NCBI GenBank assembly: GCA_963676635.1
Contig: OY781105.1
Coordinates: forward strand, 1,488,001 to 1,552,000
Length of the DNA stretch: 64,000 nucleotides
Reading direction: 5' to 3'
DNA from: GCA-002708315 sp963676635
Lineage (GTDB): Bacteria; Bacteroidota; Bacteroidia; Bacteroidales; F082
This document shows, one piece after another, positions 9,219-18,653 of this stretch. A program made the position numbers and the translations under genes. A model generated the notes under the pieces. It made no database searches. It was not told the origin of the DNA and saw only the letters and a list, made by a program, of their open reading frames with translations. Each line of letters begins with the position of its first letter. Within the stretch, counting starts at the first letter, position 1.

Positions 9219-10232
9219 CTATCTGATTAATTCCTGTAATTGTTCTTTTTTTATATTCTTCGCACAATTAAAATGATTTTCAGGACATTTCTTCCATCCG
9301 TGCAAGCCACATGGACGACAATCAAGCTCCTCCTCCACCTCTATTACATGAGATTCATCTGACAATGGACCAAACCCAAACTCCGGAATCGTAGAGCAAT
9401 AAACTGCTGCCACGGGAGCATTCACAGATGAAGCCATATGCATAGGCGCCGAATCATTCACATAATTCATCACGGCTTTCTCCATCAAAGCCGTTGATTC
9501 CAGAAAACTCAACTTCCCGGCAAGGTTTAAACACTGCTTATTACCTGAGGTCTCAATAATCCTGTTACACAAATCTTTTTCCTTGTCTGATCCAAGGAGG
9601 TAAACAGTTATGTCATCATCGATACCTGAAATGAACTCTATCCACTTTTCCTCAGGATATTGCTTTGTAAACCACAATGACCCCGGAGAAACAGTTATAT
9701 ACTTTCGGGTTGTATACTGAGATACTTTAGCATAATCCTGCTGTAAAGGATATAGCTTTGGCAGATACTTTGCCTTATCATCAGTAATATGTTCAATAAG
9801 CTTCAAATTTCTGCCGACCTCATGGCAATGAGAGGAGTTTCTGCTTCCTATCTTATGCTTTACACGATGATTAAAAAACAAAGAGAACGGGTTTTTACTA
9901 AAACCGGCTTTCATTTTTGATCCTGATAAAGCAGTTATCAATCCGGAAGAAACAAACCTTTGTACATTGATGACAGCATCATATTTATTTTCACGGATAA
10001 TGCGGATAAGCTCAACGAGGTGATGATACTTACGTTCTGTTTTATCCCAAACAATAACATGATGCAACTTTGGATGTCGTCTCAGCAATCCTTCATAGCC
10101 ATATTTTAACAGAAAGTCGATTTTCGCATCAGGATAAGAATTGCTCAGCTTCTCTATTATTGGTGTAGAAAGAATAACATCGCCCAAAGAGGCTGTTTGT
10201 ATTATCAGTATTTTTTTCAATCGCTGTGACAT
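9219..10232 (-). CDS. Glycosyltransferase family 9 (heptosyltransferase-like)
   Basis: A 337-residue GT-B enzyme related to ADP-heptose:LPS heptosyltransferases. The N-terminus KKILIIQTASLGDVILSTPIIEKL is the canonical GT9 opening, and the C-terminal half contains the donor-site stretch TVSPGSLWFTKQYPEEKW and the MNYVNDSAPMHMASSVNAP segment. It probably adds a sugar to the lipopolysaccharide inner core at the cytoplasmic face of the inner membrane. A Cys-rich tail (CRPCGLHGWKKCPENHFNCAK) is seen in many GT9 relatives. First gene of a three-gene minus-strand unit with tsaC and the nitrilase. Donor sugar unknown. Confidence 0.88.
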   Translation of the reverse strand: MSQRLKKILIIQTASLGDVILSTPIIEKLSNSYPDAKIDFLLKYGYEGLLRRHPKLHHVIVWDKTERKYHHLVELIRIIRENKYDAVINVQRFVSSGLITALSGSKMKAGFSKNPFSLFFNHRVKHKIGSRNSSHCHEVGRNLKLIEHITDDKAKYLPKLYPLQQDYAKVSQYTTRKYITVSPGSLWFTKQYPEEKWIEFISGIDDDITVYLLGSDKEKDLCNRIIETSGNKQCLNLAGKLSFLESTALMEKAVMNYVNDSAPMHMASSVNAPVAAVYCSTIPEFGFGPLSDESHVIEVEEELDCRPCGLHGWKKCPENHFNCAKNIKKEQLQELIR

Positions 10233-10395
10233 AGTTTGCTTTAATGTGCAAATATAGTCATATTGATATTCCTGTTATCAATCATTAATTAAGAATATTC
10301 ATTGTTGAATTCATATATTTTTCATTCATATTCATTAACATTCAACATAAGTTATTATTTTTACACTCAATAATAAAAATACAAAAAATTAATTC

Positions 10396-11382
10396 ATGGC
10401 AAATCTGGAAACATCTTATATGGGTCTGAAGTTAAAGAACCCGGTAATCGTTGGTAGTTCGGGTCTTACTAACTCTGTTGACAACATTATTGAAATTGAG
10501 AAAGCAGGAGCAAGTGCTGTTGTTTTAAAATCTCTGTTTGAGGAACAGATAAACATGGCAGCCTCCATAACATATGAAATGGGGGAAATGAGCAATTATT
10601 ATCCGGAAGCTAAGGATTATATTCACAATTATTCCAGTGAAAACGATGTTGCTAAATACCTTAAGCTTATAAATGACTGTAAGGCAAATGTTAAGATTCC
10701 TGTTATCGCATCGATAAACTGTATGTCAGACAATCTCTGGGAGGAGTTTGCCAAAAAGATTGAAGATGCAGGAGCAGACGCCCTTGAGCTAAATATATTT
10801 GTTTTACCTTCTGATCCCAATAAATCAGCAAAAGAAAATGAGAAAGTTTATTTTGATATTGCAGAAAAGATTACTGGCATGGTAAACATTCCGATAGCAC
10901 TTAAACTCAGTCCTTATTTTTCAGCATTAGCAAAAACAATGGAAATGCTATCTTGGACAAAAATCAAAGGTCTTGTGCTGTTTAACAGATTTTTCTCTCC
11001 TGATATTGATATTGAAAGATTCGAAATAAAGTCATCAAATATATTCAGTTCTCCGGCAGAGCTGGCAACATCATTGCGTTGGGTTGCTATGCTTAGTGAT
11101 ATCGTTAAATGTGATATTGCTGCATCAACAGGCGTTCACGATGGCAAAGCTGTCATTAAACAACTACTTGCAGGGGCAAAAGCTGTTGAGGTTGCATCTG
11201 TGCTTTACAAAAAAGGATTTGCAGAGATCACAAATATGATTGAAGAAATCGAAAGCTGGATGGATTCAAAAGGATTTAAATCTGTTGACGATTTTATTGG
11301 TAAAATGAATGTCAAAAACACTGAAAATCCTGCTGCATATGAAAGAGTGCAGTTTATGAAATATTTCTCCGGGATAGAATAA
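10396..11382 (+). CDS. Dihydroorotate dehydrogenase-like flavoprotein
   Basis: A 328-residue TIM-barrel protein of the class 1 dihydroorotate/dihydropyrimidine dehydrogenase group. Visible FMN-barrel signatures are LKNPVIVGSSGLT, KIPVIASINC (residues near 100-112), ALELNIF, IALKLSPYF and the phosphate-binding GAKAVEVASVLYKKG. The catalytic-loop region differs from true PyrD, so this is the dihydroorotate-dehydrogenase-like protein often seen in Bacteroidota rather than certainly the pyrimidine enzyme. It stands alone; the next gene begins 27 bases later on the same strand with an unrelated function. No other pyrimidine genes are nearby. Confidence 0.82.
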   Translation: MANLETSYMGLKLKNPVIVGSSGLTNSVDNIIEIEKAGASAVVLKSLFEEQINMAASITYEMGEMSNYYPEAKDYIHNYSSENDVAKYLKLINDCKANVKIPVIASINCMSDNLWEEFAKKIEDAGADALELNIFVLPSDPNKSAKENEKVYFDIAEKITGMVNIPIALKLSPYFSALAKTMEMLSWTKIKGLVLFNRFFSPDIDIERFEIKSSNIFSSPAELATSLRWVAMLSDIVKCDIAASTGVHDGKAVIKQLLAGAKAVEVASVLYKKGFAEITNMIEEIESWMDSKGFKSVDDFIGKMNVKNTENPAAYERVQFMKYFSGIE

Positions 11383-11409
11383 AAGCTTATATTTGATTCA
11401 CAAAACTAA

Positions 11410-12936
11410 TTGCAAACATTGAATCAAAGGATACTAAGACTAATTCTTATCATTGCAGGACTTACACTAAGTGTATCATCCAATGCCCAGTTAATGAATC
11501 ATTACTGGTCACAAAATTTTAACTCTGAATCTTCTCTGCTTTCTGGTGCAGTAGTTGCAGGCGACGGTGGCAATACCTCTATTTATTATAATCCGGCTAC
11601 GATTTCTGAGATAAAAATGGGGTCAAACTTGTCTTTTGCTGCAACCTTATTCACCTGGGGAGCTTATTATTTTAGCAATGCACTGGGAAACGGTCGCGAC
11701 GTTTACAATATTAGTTTTAACGTGCAGCCGCAGTTTATGTCATACAGTTACAGACCAAAAGGTTCAAAATTCTCCTTTGCTTTTTCTATTATCACAAGGA
11801 TGAAAGAAAAATTTGATATTAACTATTATGACTCAAGAATGATAGACATTATCAGCAGCACTCCCGGAGAAGAAAACTATAATGTAGAGTATAAGTACTT
11901 TCTCGAATACAGCGATAACTGGTTTGGAATAGCTGCTGCTTATGATATAAATGAGAAATTTAAAGTTGGCGGGAGTCTTTTCTTATCCGCAAACTACACA
12001 TCGTACAGATATACACTCTCTGCATCTGCTTTCTCACCCAATGACACAATATGGGTTCAGGGAACTCCAAGGCCTACTCCTGTAACAGAAAGCTATTACA
12101 CCGAAAATCTCCGATTTATTGATTACCGCTTTATCGGGAAGCTGGGATTCTCTTATGTGCTCGACAGATGGCGTTTCGGACTGAATATAACAACCGGATC
12201 ATTTCATATCTTTTCAACAAAAAAAGAAGCACACAGAGAGTATTCAATTTCTAATGTTACAAATCCTGATAATGATAAGTTCATGCCTGGTTATGAAATT
12301 GATCAGGGTTTATTAAGAGGAGACCTGAAAGCAACTGCCAAATACCCGTTTTCAATTGCTTTCGGATTTATCTATGGGTCGAAGAAGAAGAGTGACAACC
12401 AGTTCTATTTTACTGCAGAATATTTTGCAGGTATTAAACCATACAAATTTGTGGATGCTCCTATTGATACAGAAATTACATCGGGCATAATATATAATGA
12501 AATGGATAACAAAGACTGGTTATCATTTGTTGATGTAGCCAAGCCTGTGCTTAATGTTGCTGTCGGTTATCGTTGGAAAATTCGCGACCAACTGATGTTT
12601 ATGAGTGGCTTCCGCACAGACTTCAACAACATTCACAATGCTGATTATAAAGAATATTCCGACTACAATAAGATTAACAGCGCAGATATAAATATCTATC
12701 ATTACACAGGAGGCTTTCAATTTAAAATGTTACAAAAATATCTGTTAGTTGCAGGAGGTGAGATTTCTTTTGGCCAGGAAAGAAACCGTGAGCAAATAGC
12801 AAACTTCTCAGACCCTGTGGAATATAACAGCAACACAGGAACTGTGTTACAGGGCCCACTTGATGACAAAATGGATATCTTCTATTTTGGATTTAATGTT
12901 TACCTGTCTGCAACCTTTAAATTTGGTAACAAATAA
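11410..12936 (+). CDS. Outer-membrane beta-barrel protein, FadL/OmpP1-like
   Basis: A 508-residue exported barrel. The best start is a TTG at 11410, because it gives a complete signal peptide (LRLILIIAGLTLSVSSNAQ). After the signal the protein has the GGNTSIYYNPATISEI phrase, whose NPA motif is typical of FadL/TodX-like transporters, and then many alternating hydrophobic strands ending in an aromatic-containing C-terminal strand (LSATFKFGNK). Likely role: outer-membrane channel or transporter for a hydrophobic or unknown ligand. The family call is by architecture, not by strong similarity. Confidence 0.7.
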   Translation: MQTLNQRILRLILIIAGLTLSVSSNAQLMNHYWSQNFNSESSLLSGAVVAGDGGNTSIYYNPATISEIKMGSNLSFAATLFTWGAYYFSNALGNGRDVYNISFNVQPQFMSYSYRPKGSKFSFAFSIITRMKEKFDINYYDSRMIDIISSTPGEENYNVEYKYFLEYSDNWFGIAAAYDINEKFKVGGSLFLSANYTSYRYTLSASAFSPNDTIWVQGTPRPTPVTESYYTENLRFIDYRFIGKLGFSYVLDRWRFGLNITTGSFHIFSTKKEAHREYSISNVTNPDNDKFMPGYEIDQGLLRGDLKATAKYPFSIAFGFIYGSKKKSDNQFYFTAEYFAGIKPYKFVDAPIDTEITSGIIYNEMDNKDWLSFVDVAKPVLNVAVGYRWKIRDQLMFMSGFRTDFNNIHNADYKEYSDYNKINSADINIYHYTGGFQFKMLQKYLLVAGGEISFGQERNREQIANFSDPVEYNSNTGTVLQGPLDDKMDIFYFGFNVYLSATFKFGNK

Positions 12937-13086
12937 CATGCATCAATGCGAAATTGACCTTACTTTTATTGTGTTAATTGATAAAACAATACAAACTTTT
13001 TTTCTGAATCCCGCTTGTTATCTATAAAAAAACTATATTTGTATTACCGAAAAAAATTATTGCAATCATTATTTAAATTTATAAAG

Positions 13087-13791
13087 ATGAAATTATCACT
13101 AGTAAAAACAACTATGATGGTGCTCGCAACTTTCGCTATTTTGCTAATAGCATCATGTTATCCGGATGATGATCTGACTTATGATCAAACAGATGTCGTC
13201 ATAACAAATTACGATGACACCATTAATTTTACAACTTTTAAGACATATTTCATGTCAGATACAGTGTATCCTGTTAGAAGCGATACATCAGACCACTCTC
13301 TTATCGCCAATAATGCGCAGATTATAGACCTTATTGCTCAAAATATGCAACAAAAGGGTTACACACGAATCACTGAAATTGCCAACGACACTCCTGATGT
13401 AAGAGTTTCCGCTGCTGCAATTATGGTTACTACAGTGCAAATGGACTACTGGTACCCTTATTATCCTGGCTGGGGCTGGGGATGGGACTGGGGATGGGGA
13501 TGGAAATCCTCCGGACGCGGCAACAACGATTACTATGATCCGGGATATCCGGGATATTATTATCCGGGATGGTGGGGAGGTTATCCTTACTACTCCTCAT
13601 ATACAACAGGAACATTGTTGGTAGAAATGGCTAATCCTAATGATGTGAGAGTTATTAACTCTGATTCTGTTGTGCCTATCTACTGGGCTTCTGCTGTTAG
13701 CGGTATCCTTAGTAGCGGCTCTAACCTTGACAGAATTGAGAAAGGGATAAATAAAGCATTTGAAATGTCTCCTGAAATCAAAACTAATTAA
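13087..13791 (+). CDS. DUF4136 family lipoprotein
   Basis: I start this at ATG 13087, not at an upstream TTG (13015), because from there it has a classical lipoprotein signal: basic MKLSLVK, hydrophobic core and lipobox LIASC with Cys at residue 22. The mature part has the DUF4136 pattern: an early FxxFKTY strand (NFTTFKTYFM), a middle DVRVSAAAIM stretch, and a conserved ending with a short IxKAFEMSP helix. A Tyr/Trp/Gly-rich loop (about residues 122-166) separates the strands. It is anchored in the envelope; function unknown. The barrel gene 13813 follows after 21 bases, so the two probably form an operon. Confidence 0.8.
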   Translation: MKLSLVKTTMMVLATFAILLIASCYPDDDLTYDQTDVVITNYDDTINFTTFKTYFMSDTVYPVRSDTSDHSLIANNAQIIDLIAQNMQQKGYTRITEIANDTPDVRVSAAAIMVTTVQMDYWYPYYPGWGWGWDWGWGWKSSGRGNNDYYDPGYPGYYYPGWWGGYPYYSSYTTGTLLVEMANPNDVRVINSDSVVPIYWASAVSGILSSGSNLDRIEKGINKAFEMSPEIKTN

Positions 13792-13812
13792 TCACCTTTA
13801 AATCTTTTTGAA

Positions 13813-14415
13813 ATGAAAAAAAATAGAATATTACTTACAGGATTATTTGCAATATTATTCAGCATTTCAACCTTTGGACAAGGAGGTGGTGTCTGGAATT
13901 TTGACTGGAATATGGGTTTCCCTATGGGTGAACTTAAAGACTTTACTGATCAGCCTTCCTTCAGAGGATTCTCAATTGAAGGACAAGGATATGTTACCGA
14001 TAATGTTACTATAGGAGGTTTTCTTGGTTGGAACGTCTTCTATGAAAATCTTGGCTATGTTACTATTGACTACGGTAATACAACGAAAATTTATGGCTAT
14101 GAGAGAAGATATCTAAATGCAATGCCACTTCTGGCTACTGCTCATTACTATTTTACTCAAAGTGGTATTCAACCGTATATTGGTGTTGGTGTTGGTACTT
14201 ACTACATTGAATCAAGAGACTTTATGGGTGTTTATTATGAACAGGGTAAAGACTGGCATTTTGGTTTTGCTCCGGAAGCCGGACTCGTACTACCTTTTGG
14301 ATCTGGTAATGCTGGTATGCATGTTGGATTTAAATACAATGTAGCAGCCAAAACAAAAGACGAACAGGCTTATTCATGGCTTGGTGTTAATATAGGTATA
14401 TCATATTTGTTCTAA
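13813..14415 (+). CDS. Outer-membrane beta-barrel protein
   Basis: A 200-residue protein with a signal peptide (MKKNRILLTGLFAILFSISTFGQ) and about eight predicted amphipathic strands, resembling small OmpW/OmpA-like barrels (IGGFLGWNVFYE, YIGVGVGTYYIE, HVGFKYNVAAKTKD, WLGVNIGISYLF). The terminal Phe fits BAM-dependent insertion. It follows the DUF4136 lipoprotein closely and is itself followed by a strong hairpin terminator, so this is the operon end. Specific function unknown. Confidence 0.75.
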   Translation: MKKNRILLTGLFAILFSISTFGQGGGVWNFDWNMGFPMGELKDFTDQPSFRGFSIEGQGYVTDNVTIGGFLGWNVFYENLGYVTIDYGNTTKIYGYERRYLNAMPLLATAHYYFTQSGIQPYIGVGVGTYYIESRDFMGVYYEQGKDWHFGFAPEAGLVLPFGSGNAGMHVGFKYNVAAKTKDEQAYSWLGVNIGISYLF

Positions 14416-14466
14416 AGTATGAACTTGAATGCCAGGGTTTGTTAAAAACCCATCGATATAAAGCTA

Positions 14467-14497
14467 AAAAGGGAAACTCATTACGAGTTTCCCTTTT
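14467..14497 (+). terminator. Rho-independent terminator of the barrel operon
   Basis: A perfect 13-bp stem AAAAGGGAAACTC (14467-14479) / GAGTTTCCCTTTT (14485-14497) with a five-base loop and T-rich trailing sequence, 52 bases after the stop of the gene ending at 14415. Confidence 0.85.
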
Positions 14498-14684
14498 GCT
14501 TTTCTGCTGAAATAATTAATGTAAACATGCCATTAAACTAACTTTACTGTGATATTAACCAACAATTATTATCTGATAACACTATATTAGATTAATCTCT
14601 CTGGAACTTTCATGCCATATGGTGATAAATATTTTTGCACTCATCGAATCCTAAATCTCACCTTAATTTATTTAGTATAAATTC

Positions 14685-14872
14685 TCTTTTGTGAAAACAC
14701 CTTTTCTCACTTGTGCTATCTGTATTTTCCTTTTGTCTGATTAATGTTCTGATGCGCATCAGAATGATTTCTGATGCGCATCAGGATTGTTTTTGATGCG
14801 CATCAGGATCCTAATATGTTAGCTTATAATAGGTAATTGTTCAAGTAATAATTAGTAATTGTTCAAGTAATA
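14685..14872. repeat. Array B: about nine palindromic words in 22-bp phase
   Basis: Centres: 14689.5 (CTTTTGTG), 14711.5 (CACTTGTG), 14733.5 (CTTTTGTC), 14755.5 and 14777.5 (both CTGATGCGCATCAG, perfect palindromes), 14799.5 (TTGATGCGCATCAG), about 14822 (weak, TTAGCTTA), 14843.5 and 14865.5 (the CAAG core in a 22-bp direct repeat GTAATTGTTCAAGTAATAAT). All are on one 22-bp grid except the weak one, which is 1 bp off. The array fills most of the 650-bp gap before hmgA and ends about 160 bp before its -7 box. Otherwise the gap 14498-15029 holds nothing I recognise. Confidence 0.72.
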
Positions 14873-15029
14873 ATTCCTGATACAATACTTTATCCAAATA
14901 ATCAAAACAATAATAAGCTGAATCCATAAAACCAATAAATATTTTCCGGATTTTAATGTCCGAAAACGGATTACTATTACCTCCATATCAACTTTAAGCA
15001 TAAAACTTTATACTTTAAGCTAAAAAATA

Positions 15030-15037
15030 TATCTTTG
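15030..15037 (+). promoter_or_regulatory. Bacteroidota -7 box for the homogentisate operon
   Basis: TATCTTTG matches the TAnnTTTG -7 element of the Bacteroidota primary sigma factor; a TTTA at 15007-15010 lies 19 bases upstream, close to the TTTG -33 position. The start codon of hmgA is 29 bases downstream. Confidence 0.55.
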
Positions 15038-15065
15038 CCCTTATTTATATTAAATCTAAATAAAC

Positions 15066-16223
15066 ATGCCATACTATCAAAAAAATGGACAAATTCCTTC
15101 GAAAAGGCACACAACCTTTCGTAAACCAGACGGCAGCCTCTATACAGAAGAGTTAGTCTCGGCCGAAGGATTCTCTGATATTTACTCGCTTATCTACCAT
15201 AATCATCCGCCTACTCAGGTTATAAGCATCGATGACCCCATTGATACAGAACCAGTTGCTGCTATTAAGAGCAATATGCAAAGCCGATCATTATCAGGAT
15301 TCAATATCAAGCCCTGTGATGACTATCTGAAAAGCAGAATAACTGTTCTTTTTAACAACGACCTGAGTATTTCACTGGCAGCTCCACAAAAATCAATGAC
15401 TGATTACTATTATAAAAATGCTCAGTCGGATGAAATGATCTTTGTTCACAAAGGCAAAGGCACCATGAAATCTGTTTACGGCGTTCTGGATTTTAAACCC
15501 GGTGATCATATTATTATCCCCAGAGGAACAATCTATCAACTTGATTTCAATAATCAGAATAACAGACTTTTTATTGTTGAATCTAACCAGCCGTTGCGGT
15601 TTCCTAAAAGATATCTGAATAAAAGCGGACAGCTGCTGGAACATTCACCTTTCTACGAACGTGATATCCATGCGCCAGTATTTAAAAACGGTAAAGACAA
15701 AACAGGCGACTTTCTCGTAAAGATAAAACGCGACAATATGCTCTTTGGTTATCATTATCAAACACATCCCTTTGATGCCATTGGCTGGGATGGCTACCTG
15801 TTCCCGTTTATATTCTCTATCTATGACTTTGAGCCAATAACAGGCAGACTTCATCAGCCACCACCAGTGCACCAAACATTTGAAACCTCTGCGATGGTAA
15901 CATGTGCTTTTGTCCCAAGGCTTTACGATTACCACCCTGAAGCAATACCAGCTCCTTATAATCACAGCAATATTGATTCAGATGAAGTCCTTTATTATGT
16001 AGAAGGTGATTTCATGAGCCGTAATAATATCGGCGAAGGCCAAATAACTCTACACCCAATGGGAATACCCCATGGACCACATCCCGGTGCCACCGAAAGA
16101 AGCATCGGCAAAAAAGAAACAAATGAATATGCAGTTATGGTTGACACTTTCAGGCCTCTCTTTATAACTAAAGAAGCCCTTGAAATTGAAGATAAACAAT
16201 ACTACCTTAGCTGGTTAAAATAA
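15066..16223 (+). CDS. hmgA: Homogentisate 1,2-dioxygenase
   Basis: A 385-residue cupin-fold, Fe(II)-dependent enzyme that opens the ring of homogentisate to maleylacetoacetate in tyrosine and phenylalanine catabolism. The iron ligands fit the family: His about 300 and Glu about 306 in HSNIDSDEVLYY, and His about 337 in GIPHGPHPG; the proximal cupin motif EMIFVHKGKGTM is at about 120. It is shorter than the roughly 430-residue proteobacterial form. First gene of a four-gene operon; hppD follows 27 bases later, so the enzymes for three successive reactions are made together. No regulator gene lies beside it. Confidence 0.92.
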   Translation: MPYYQKNGQIPSKRHTTFRKPDGSLYTEELVSAEGFSDIYSLIYHNHPPTQVISIDDPIDTEPVAAIKSNMQSRSLSGFNIKPCDDYLKSRITVLFNNDLSISLAAPQKSMTDYYYKNAQSDEMIFVHKGKGTMKSVYGVLDFKPGDHIIIPRGTIYQLDFNNQNNRLFIVESNQPLRFPKRYLNKSGQLLEHSPFYERDIHAPVFKNGKDKTGDFLVKIKRDNMLFGYHYQTHPFDAIGWDGYLFPFIFSIYDFEPITGRLHQPPPVHQTFETSAMVTCAFVPRLYDYHPEAIPAPYNHSNIDSDEVLYYVEGDFMSRNNIGEGQITLHPMGIPHGPHPGATERSIGKKETNEYAVMVDTFRPLFITKEALEIEDKQYYLSWLK

Positions 16224-16250
16224 ACACAAACTAATCAAAATAACTAAAAA

Positions 16251-17348
16251 ATGACTAACAATACTTCACTACCAATCAATGGTACAGACTATATTGAGTT
16301 CTATGTGGGCAATGCAAAACAAGCAGCTCATTTCTACCAATCTGCTTTCGGATTTCAACCTGTTGCTTATGCAGGACTGGAAACAGGATTAAAAGACCGC
16401 ACATCATACGTCCTTCGTCAGGATAAGATAACATTTGTGCTTACTGCCTCACTCACTCCCCACACAGAAGTCGCTGAACATAACAAACTCCATGGCGACG
16501 GAGTAAAAGTAATAGCGCTTTGGGTTGATGATGCGCGCAGTGCCTTCGAAACAACTGTAGCACGCGGAGCCGAGGCTTATCTTGAACCTGAAGTAATTAA
16601 AGATAATGATGGCGAAGTAGTTAAATCAGGCATTAAAACATACGGCGATACTGTTCACATTTTCATTGAAAGAAAGAACTACAATGGTGTGTTCCTTCCG
16701 GGATTTGTTAAATGGGAACCTGAATATCAACCGAAAGACACTGGATTACTTTTCGTAGATCATATTGTGGGCAATGTAGGATGGAATGAAATGGATAAAG
16801 TTGCAGGATATTACCGTGATATTATGGGATTCAAACAACTGATATCTTTCGATGATAAAGACATCTCAACAGAATACACAGCTCTTAAAAGCAAAGTGAT
16901 GGCCAGCGACAACCTCAGAATTAAATTCCCAATAAACGAGCCTGCTAAAGGAAAGAAAAAATCGCAGATAGAGGAATATCTTGATTTTTATATGGGAAGT
17001 GGCCCGCAACATGTAGCTATGGCTACCGATGATATCGTTGCCACTGTTAATGCTTTACGCGAAAGAGGCGTAGACTTTCTGCATGTCCCCGACAATTATT
17101 ACGACAATATTATTGATCGCGTTGGTGAAATCGAAGAAGATATCGACACACTCAAAGAACACCGCATTCTAATTGACAGAGACGACAAAGGTTATCTGCT
17201 ACAGCTTTTCACAAAGCCGGTAGAAGACCGTCCCACATTCTTCTTTGAAATAATCCAGAGAAAGAAAGCCGAATCATTTGGAAAAGGAAACTTCAAAGCG
17301 CTTTTCGAAGCCATTGAACTTGAACAACAAAACAGAGGAACATTATAA
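16251..17348 (+). CDS. hppD: 4-hydroxyphenylpyruvate dioxygenase
   Basis: A 365-residue two-domain vicinal-oxygen-chelate enzyme that converts 4-hydroxyphenylpyruvate to homogentisate in a 2-oxoacid-dependent Fe(II) reaction. The two His and one Glu ligands are visible in the C-terminal domain: FVDHIVGNV (about 170), GPQHVAMATDDI (about 252) and FFEIIQRK (about 332). The N-terminal domain starts at DYIEFYVGNAKQAAHFYQSAFGF. It lies between hmgA and fahA on the same strand, 9 bases before the latter. Its product is the substrate of the upstream gene's enzyme. Confidence 0.95.
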   Translation: MTNNTSLPINGTDYIEFYVGNAKQAAHFYQSAFGFQPVAYAGLETGLKDRTSYVLRQDKITFVLTASLTPHTEVAEHNKLHGDGVKVIALWVDDARSAFETTVARGAEAYLEPEVIKDNDGEVVKSGIKTYGDTVHIFIERKNYNGVFLPGFVKWEPEYQPKDTGLLFVDHIVGNVGWNEMDKVAGYYRDIMGFKQLISFDDKDISTEYTALKSKVMASDNLRIKFPINEPAKGKKKSQIEEYLDFYMGSGPQHVAMATDDIVATVNALRERGVDFLHVPDNYYDNIIDRVGEIEEDIDTLKEHRILIDRDDKGYLLQLFTKPVEDRPTFFFEIIQRKKAESFGKGNFKALFEAIELEQQNRGTL

Positions 17349-17357
17349 GTAATAAAT

Positions 17358-18653
17358 ATGACTACAGCAAATAACAAAGAATACAGATCATGGATTGAAG
17401 TTCCGGCTAACAGTGACTTTCCCATCCAAAACATACCCTTCGGCATAGCATCGCCGCAAGGGAAATCTCCAAGGCCTGTTACAAGAATCGGTGATAAAGT
17501 CATTGACCTTTCTGTACTTGCAGATTTTGGATTCTTCGATGATCTTGAAATAGACGACCTCAGCGTGTTTTACAATTCAAACCTTAACGGATTTATCGAG
17601 CTGGGCAACAAAACAACCAGCAAAGTACGCAACAGACTATCAGAAATATTCCGCAAAGAAAACACACAGGTTCAAAACCTGAATAGTCAGGAGTTTCAGG
17701 ATACTCTATTATATAACATTGATGAAGTTAAGATGGAGATGCCAGTATTTGTTGGTGATTACACTGACTTTTACTCAAGCATCGAACATGCCACCAATGT
17801 AGGTAAAATGTTTCGTGGCAACGATAATGCCCTAATGCCCAACTGGAAGCACATACCTGTAGGTTATCATGGCAGAAGCTCATCGATTGTTGTATCAGGA
17901 ACAGATATACATCGTCCAAAAGGGCAAACACTGCCTGCTGGTGCTGTGAAGCCACTATTCGGGCCATCAGAAAGAATGGACTACGAACTTGAAATGGCTT
18001 TTATCACAAGCAAAAACACAAAACTTGGAGAGACTGTAACCATTGAAAACGCCAGAGATGCAATCTTCGGACTGGTACTCTTTAATGATTTATCAGCACG
18101 TGATATCCAAAAATGGGAGTATGTACCACTGGGACCTTTCCTGGGAAAGAATTTCGGATCAGTAATATCTCCATGGATTGTTACACTGGATGCCCTGGAA
18201 CCATTCTTTGTGGAAGGTCCTGAACAGTTTCCGGAAGTACTCCCATATCTGAAACAATCAGGAAAAAACAATATAGATATAAAACTTCAGGTATCTTTGC
18301 AAGCAGAAAACAGCAAAGAAGATGTGATTTGCAATTCCAATTTTAAATATATGTACTGGAGTAATTACCAACAACTGGCCCACCAAACTGTTAATGGCTG
18401 TAATATTAACGTTGGCGACATGTACGGATCAGGGACAATATCAGGGCCCACACCCGATTCTTTTGGTTCACTCCTTGAATTAAGCTGGAATGGCACAAAA
18501 CCTGTTAAGCTCAGCGATGGCAACACAAGGACTTTTCTAAACGACAATGATACAATCATTATGCGGGGCTGGGCTGAGAATGAGGACTATCGCATCGGAT
18601 TTGGTGAATGTGTAACAAAATTACTACCAGCAAAAAATGATGACAGAAATTAA
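17358..18653 (+). CDS. fahA: Fumarylacetoacetase
   Basis: A 431-residue FAH-family hydrolase that splits fumarylacetoacetate to fumarate and acetoacetate, the last step of tyrosine degradation. It has the N-terminal FAH domain (FGIASPQGKSPRPVTRIGDKV), the catalytic-site HATNVGKMFRG and GYHGRSSSIVVSGTDI segments, the metal site YELEMAF, and NDLSARDIQKWEYVPLGPF. The length is that of eukaryotic-type FAH. The last 17 bases overlap the next gene. A maleylacetoacetate isomerase is absent from the window, so it must be encoded elsewhere or be dispensable. Confidence 0.95.
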   Translation: MTTANNKEYRSWIEVPANSDFPIQNIPFGIASPQGKSPRPVTRIGDKVIDLSVLADFGFFDDLEIDDLSVFYNSNLNGFIELGNKTTSKVRNRLSEIFRKENTQVQNLNSQEFQDTLLYNIDEVKMEMPVFVGDYTDFYSSIEHATNVGKMFRGNDNALMPNWKHIPVGYHGRSSSIVVSGTDIHRPKGQTLPAGAVKPLFGPSERMDYELEMAFITSKNTKLGETVTIENARDAIFGLVLFNDLSARDIQKWEYVPLGPFLGKNFGSVISPWIVTLDALEPFFVEGPEQFPEVLPYLKQSGKNNIDIKLQVSLQAENSKEDVICNSNFKYMYWSNYQQLAHQTVNGCNINVGDMYGSGTISGPTPDSFGSLLELSWNGTKPVKLSDGNTRTFLNDNDTIIMRGWAENEDYRIGFGECVTKLLPAKNDDRN

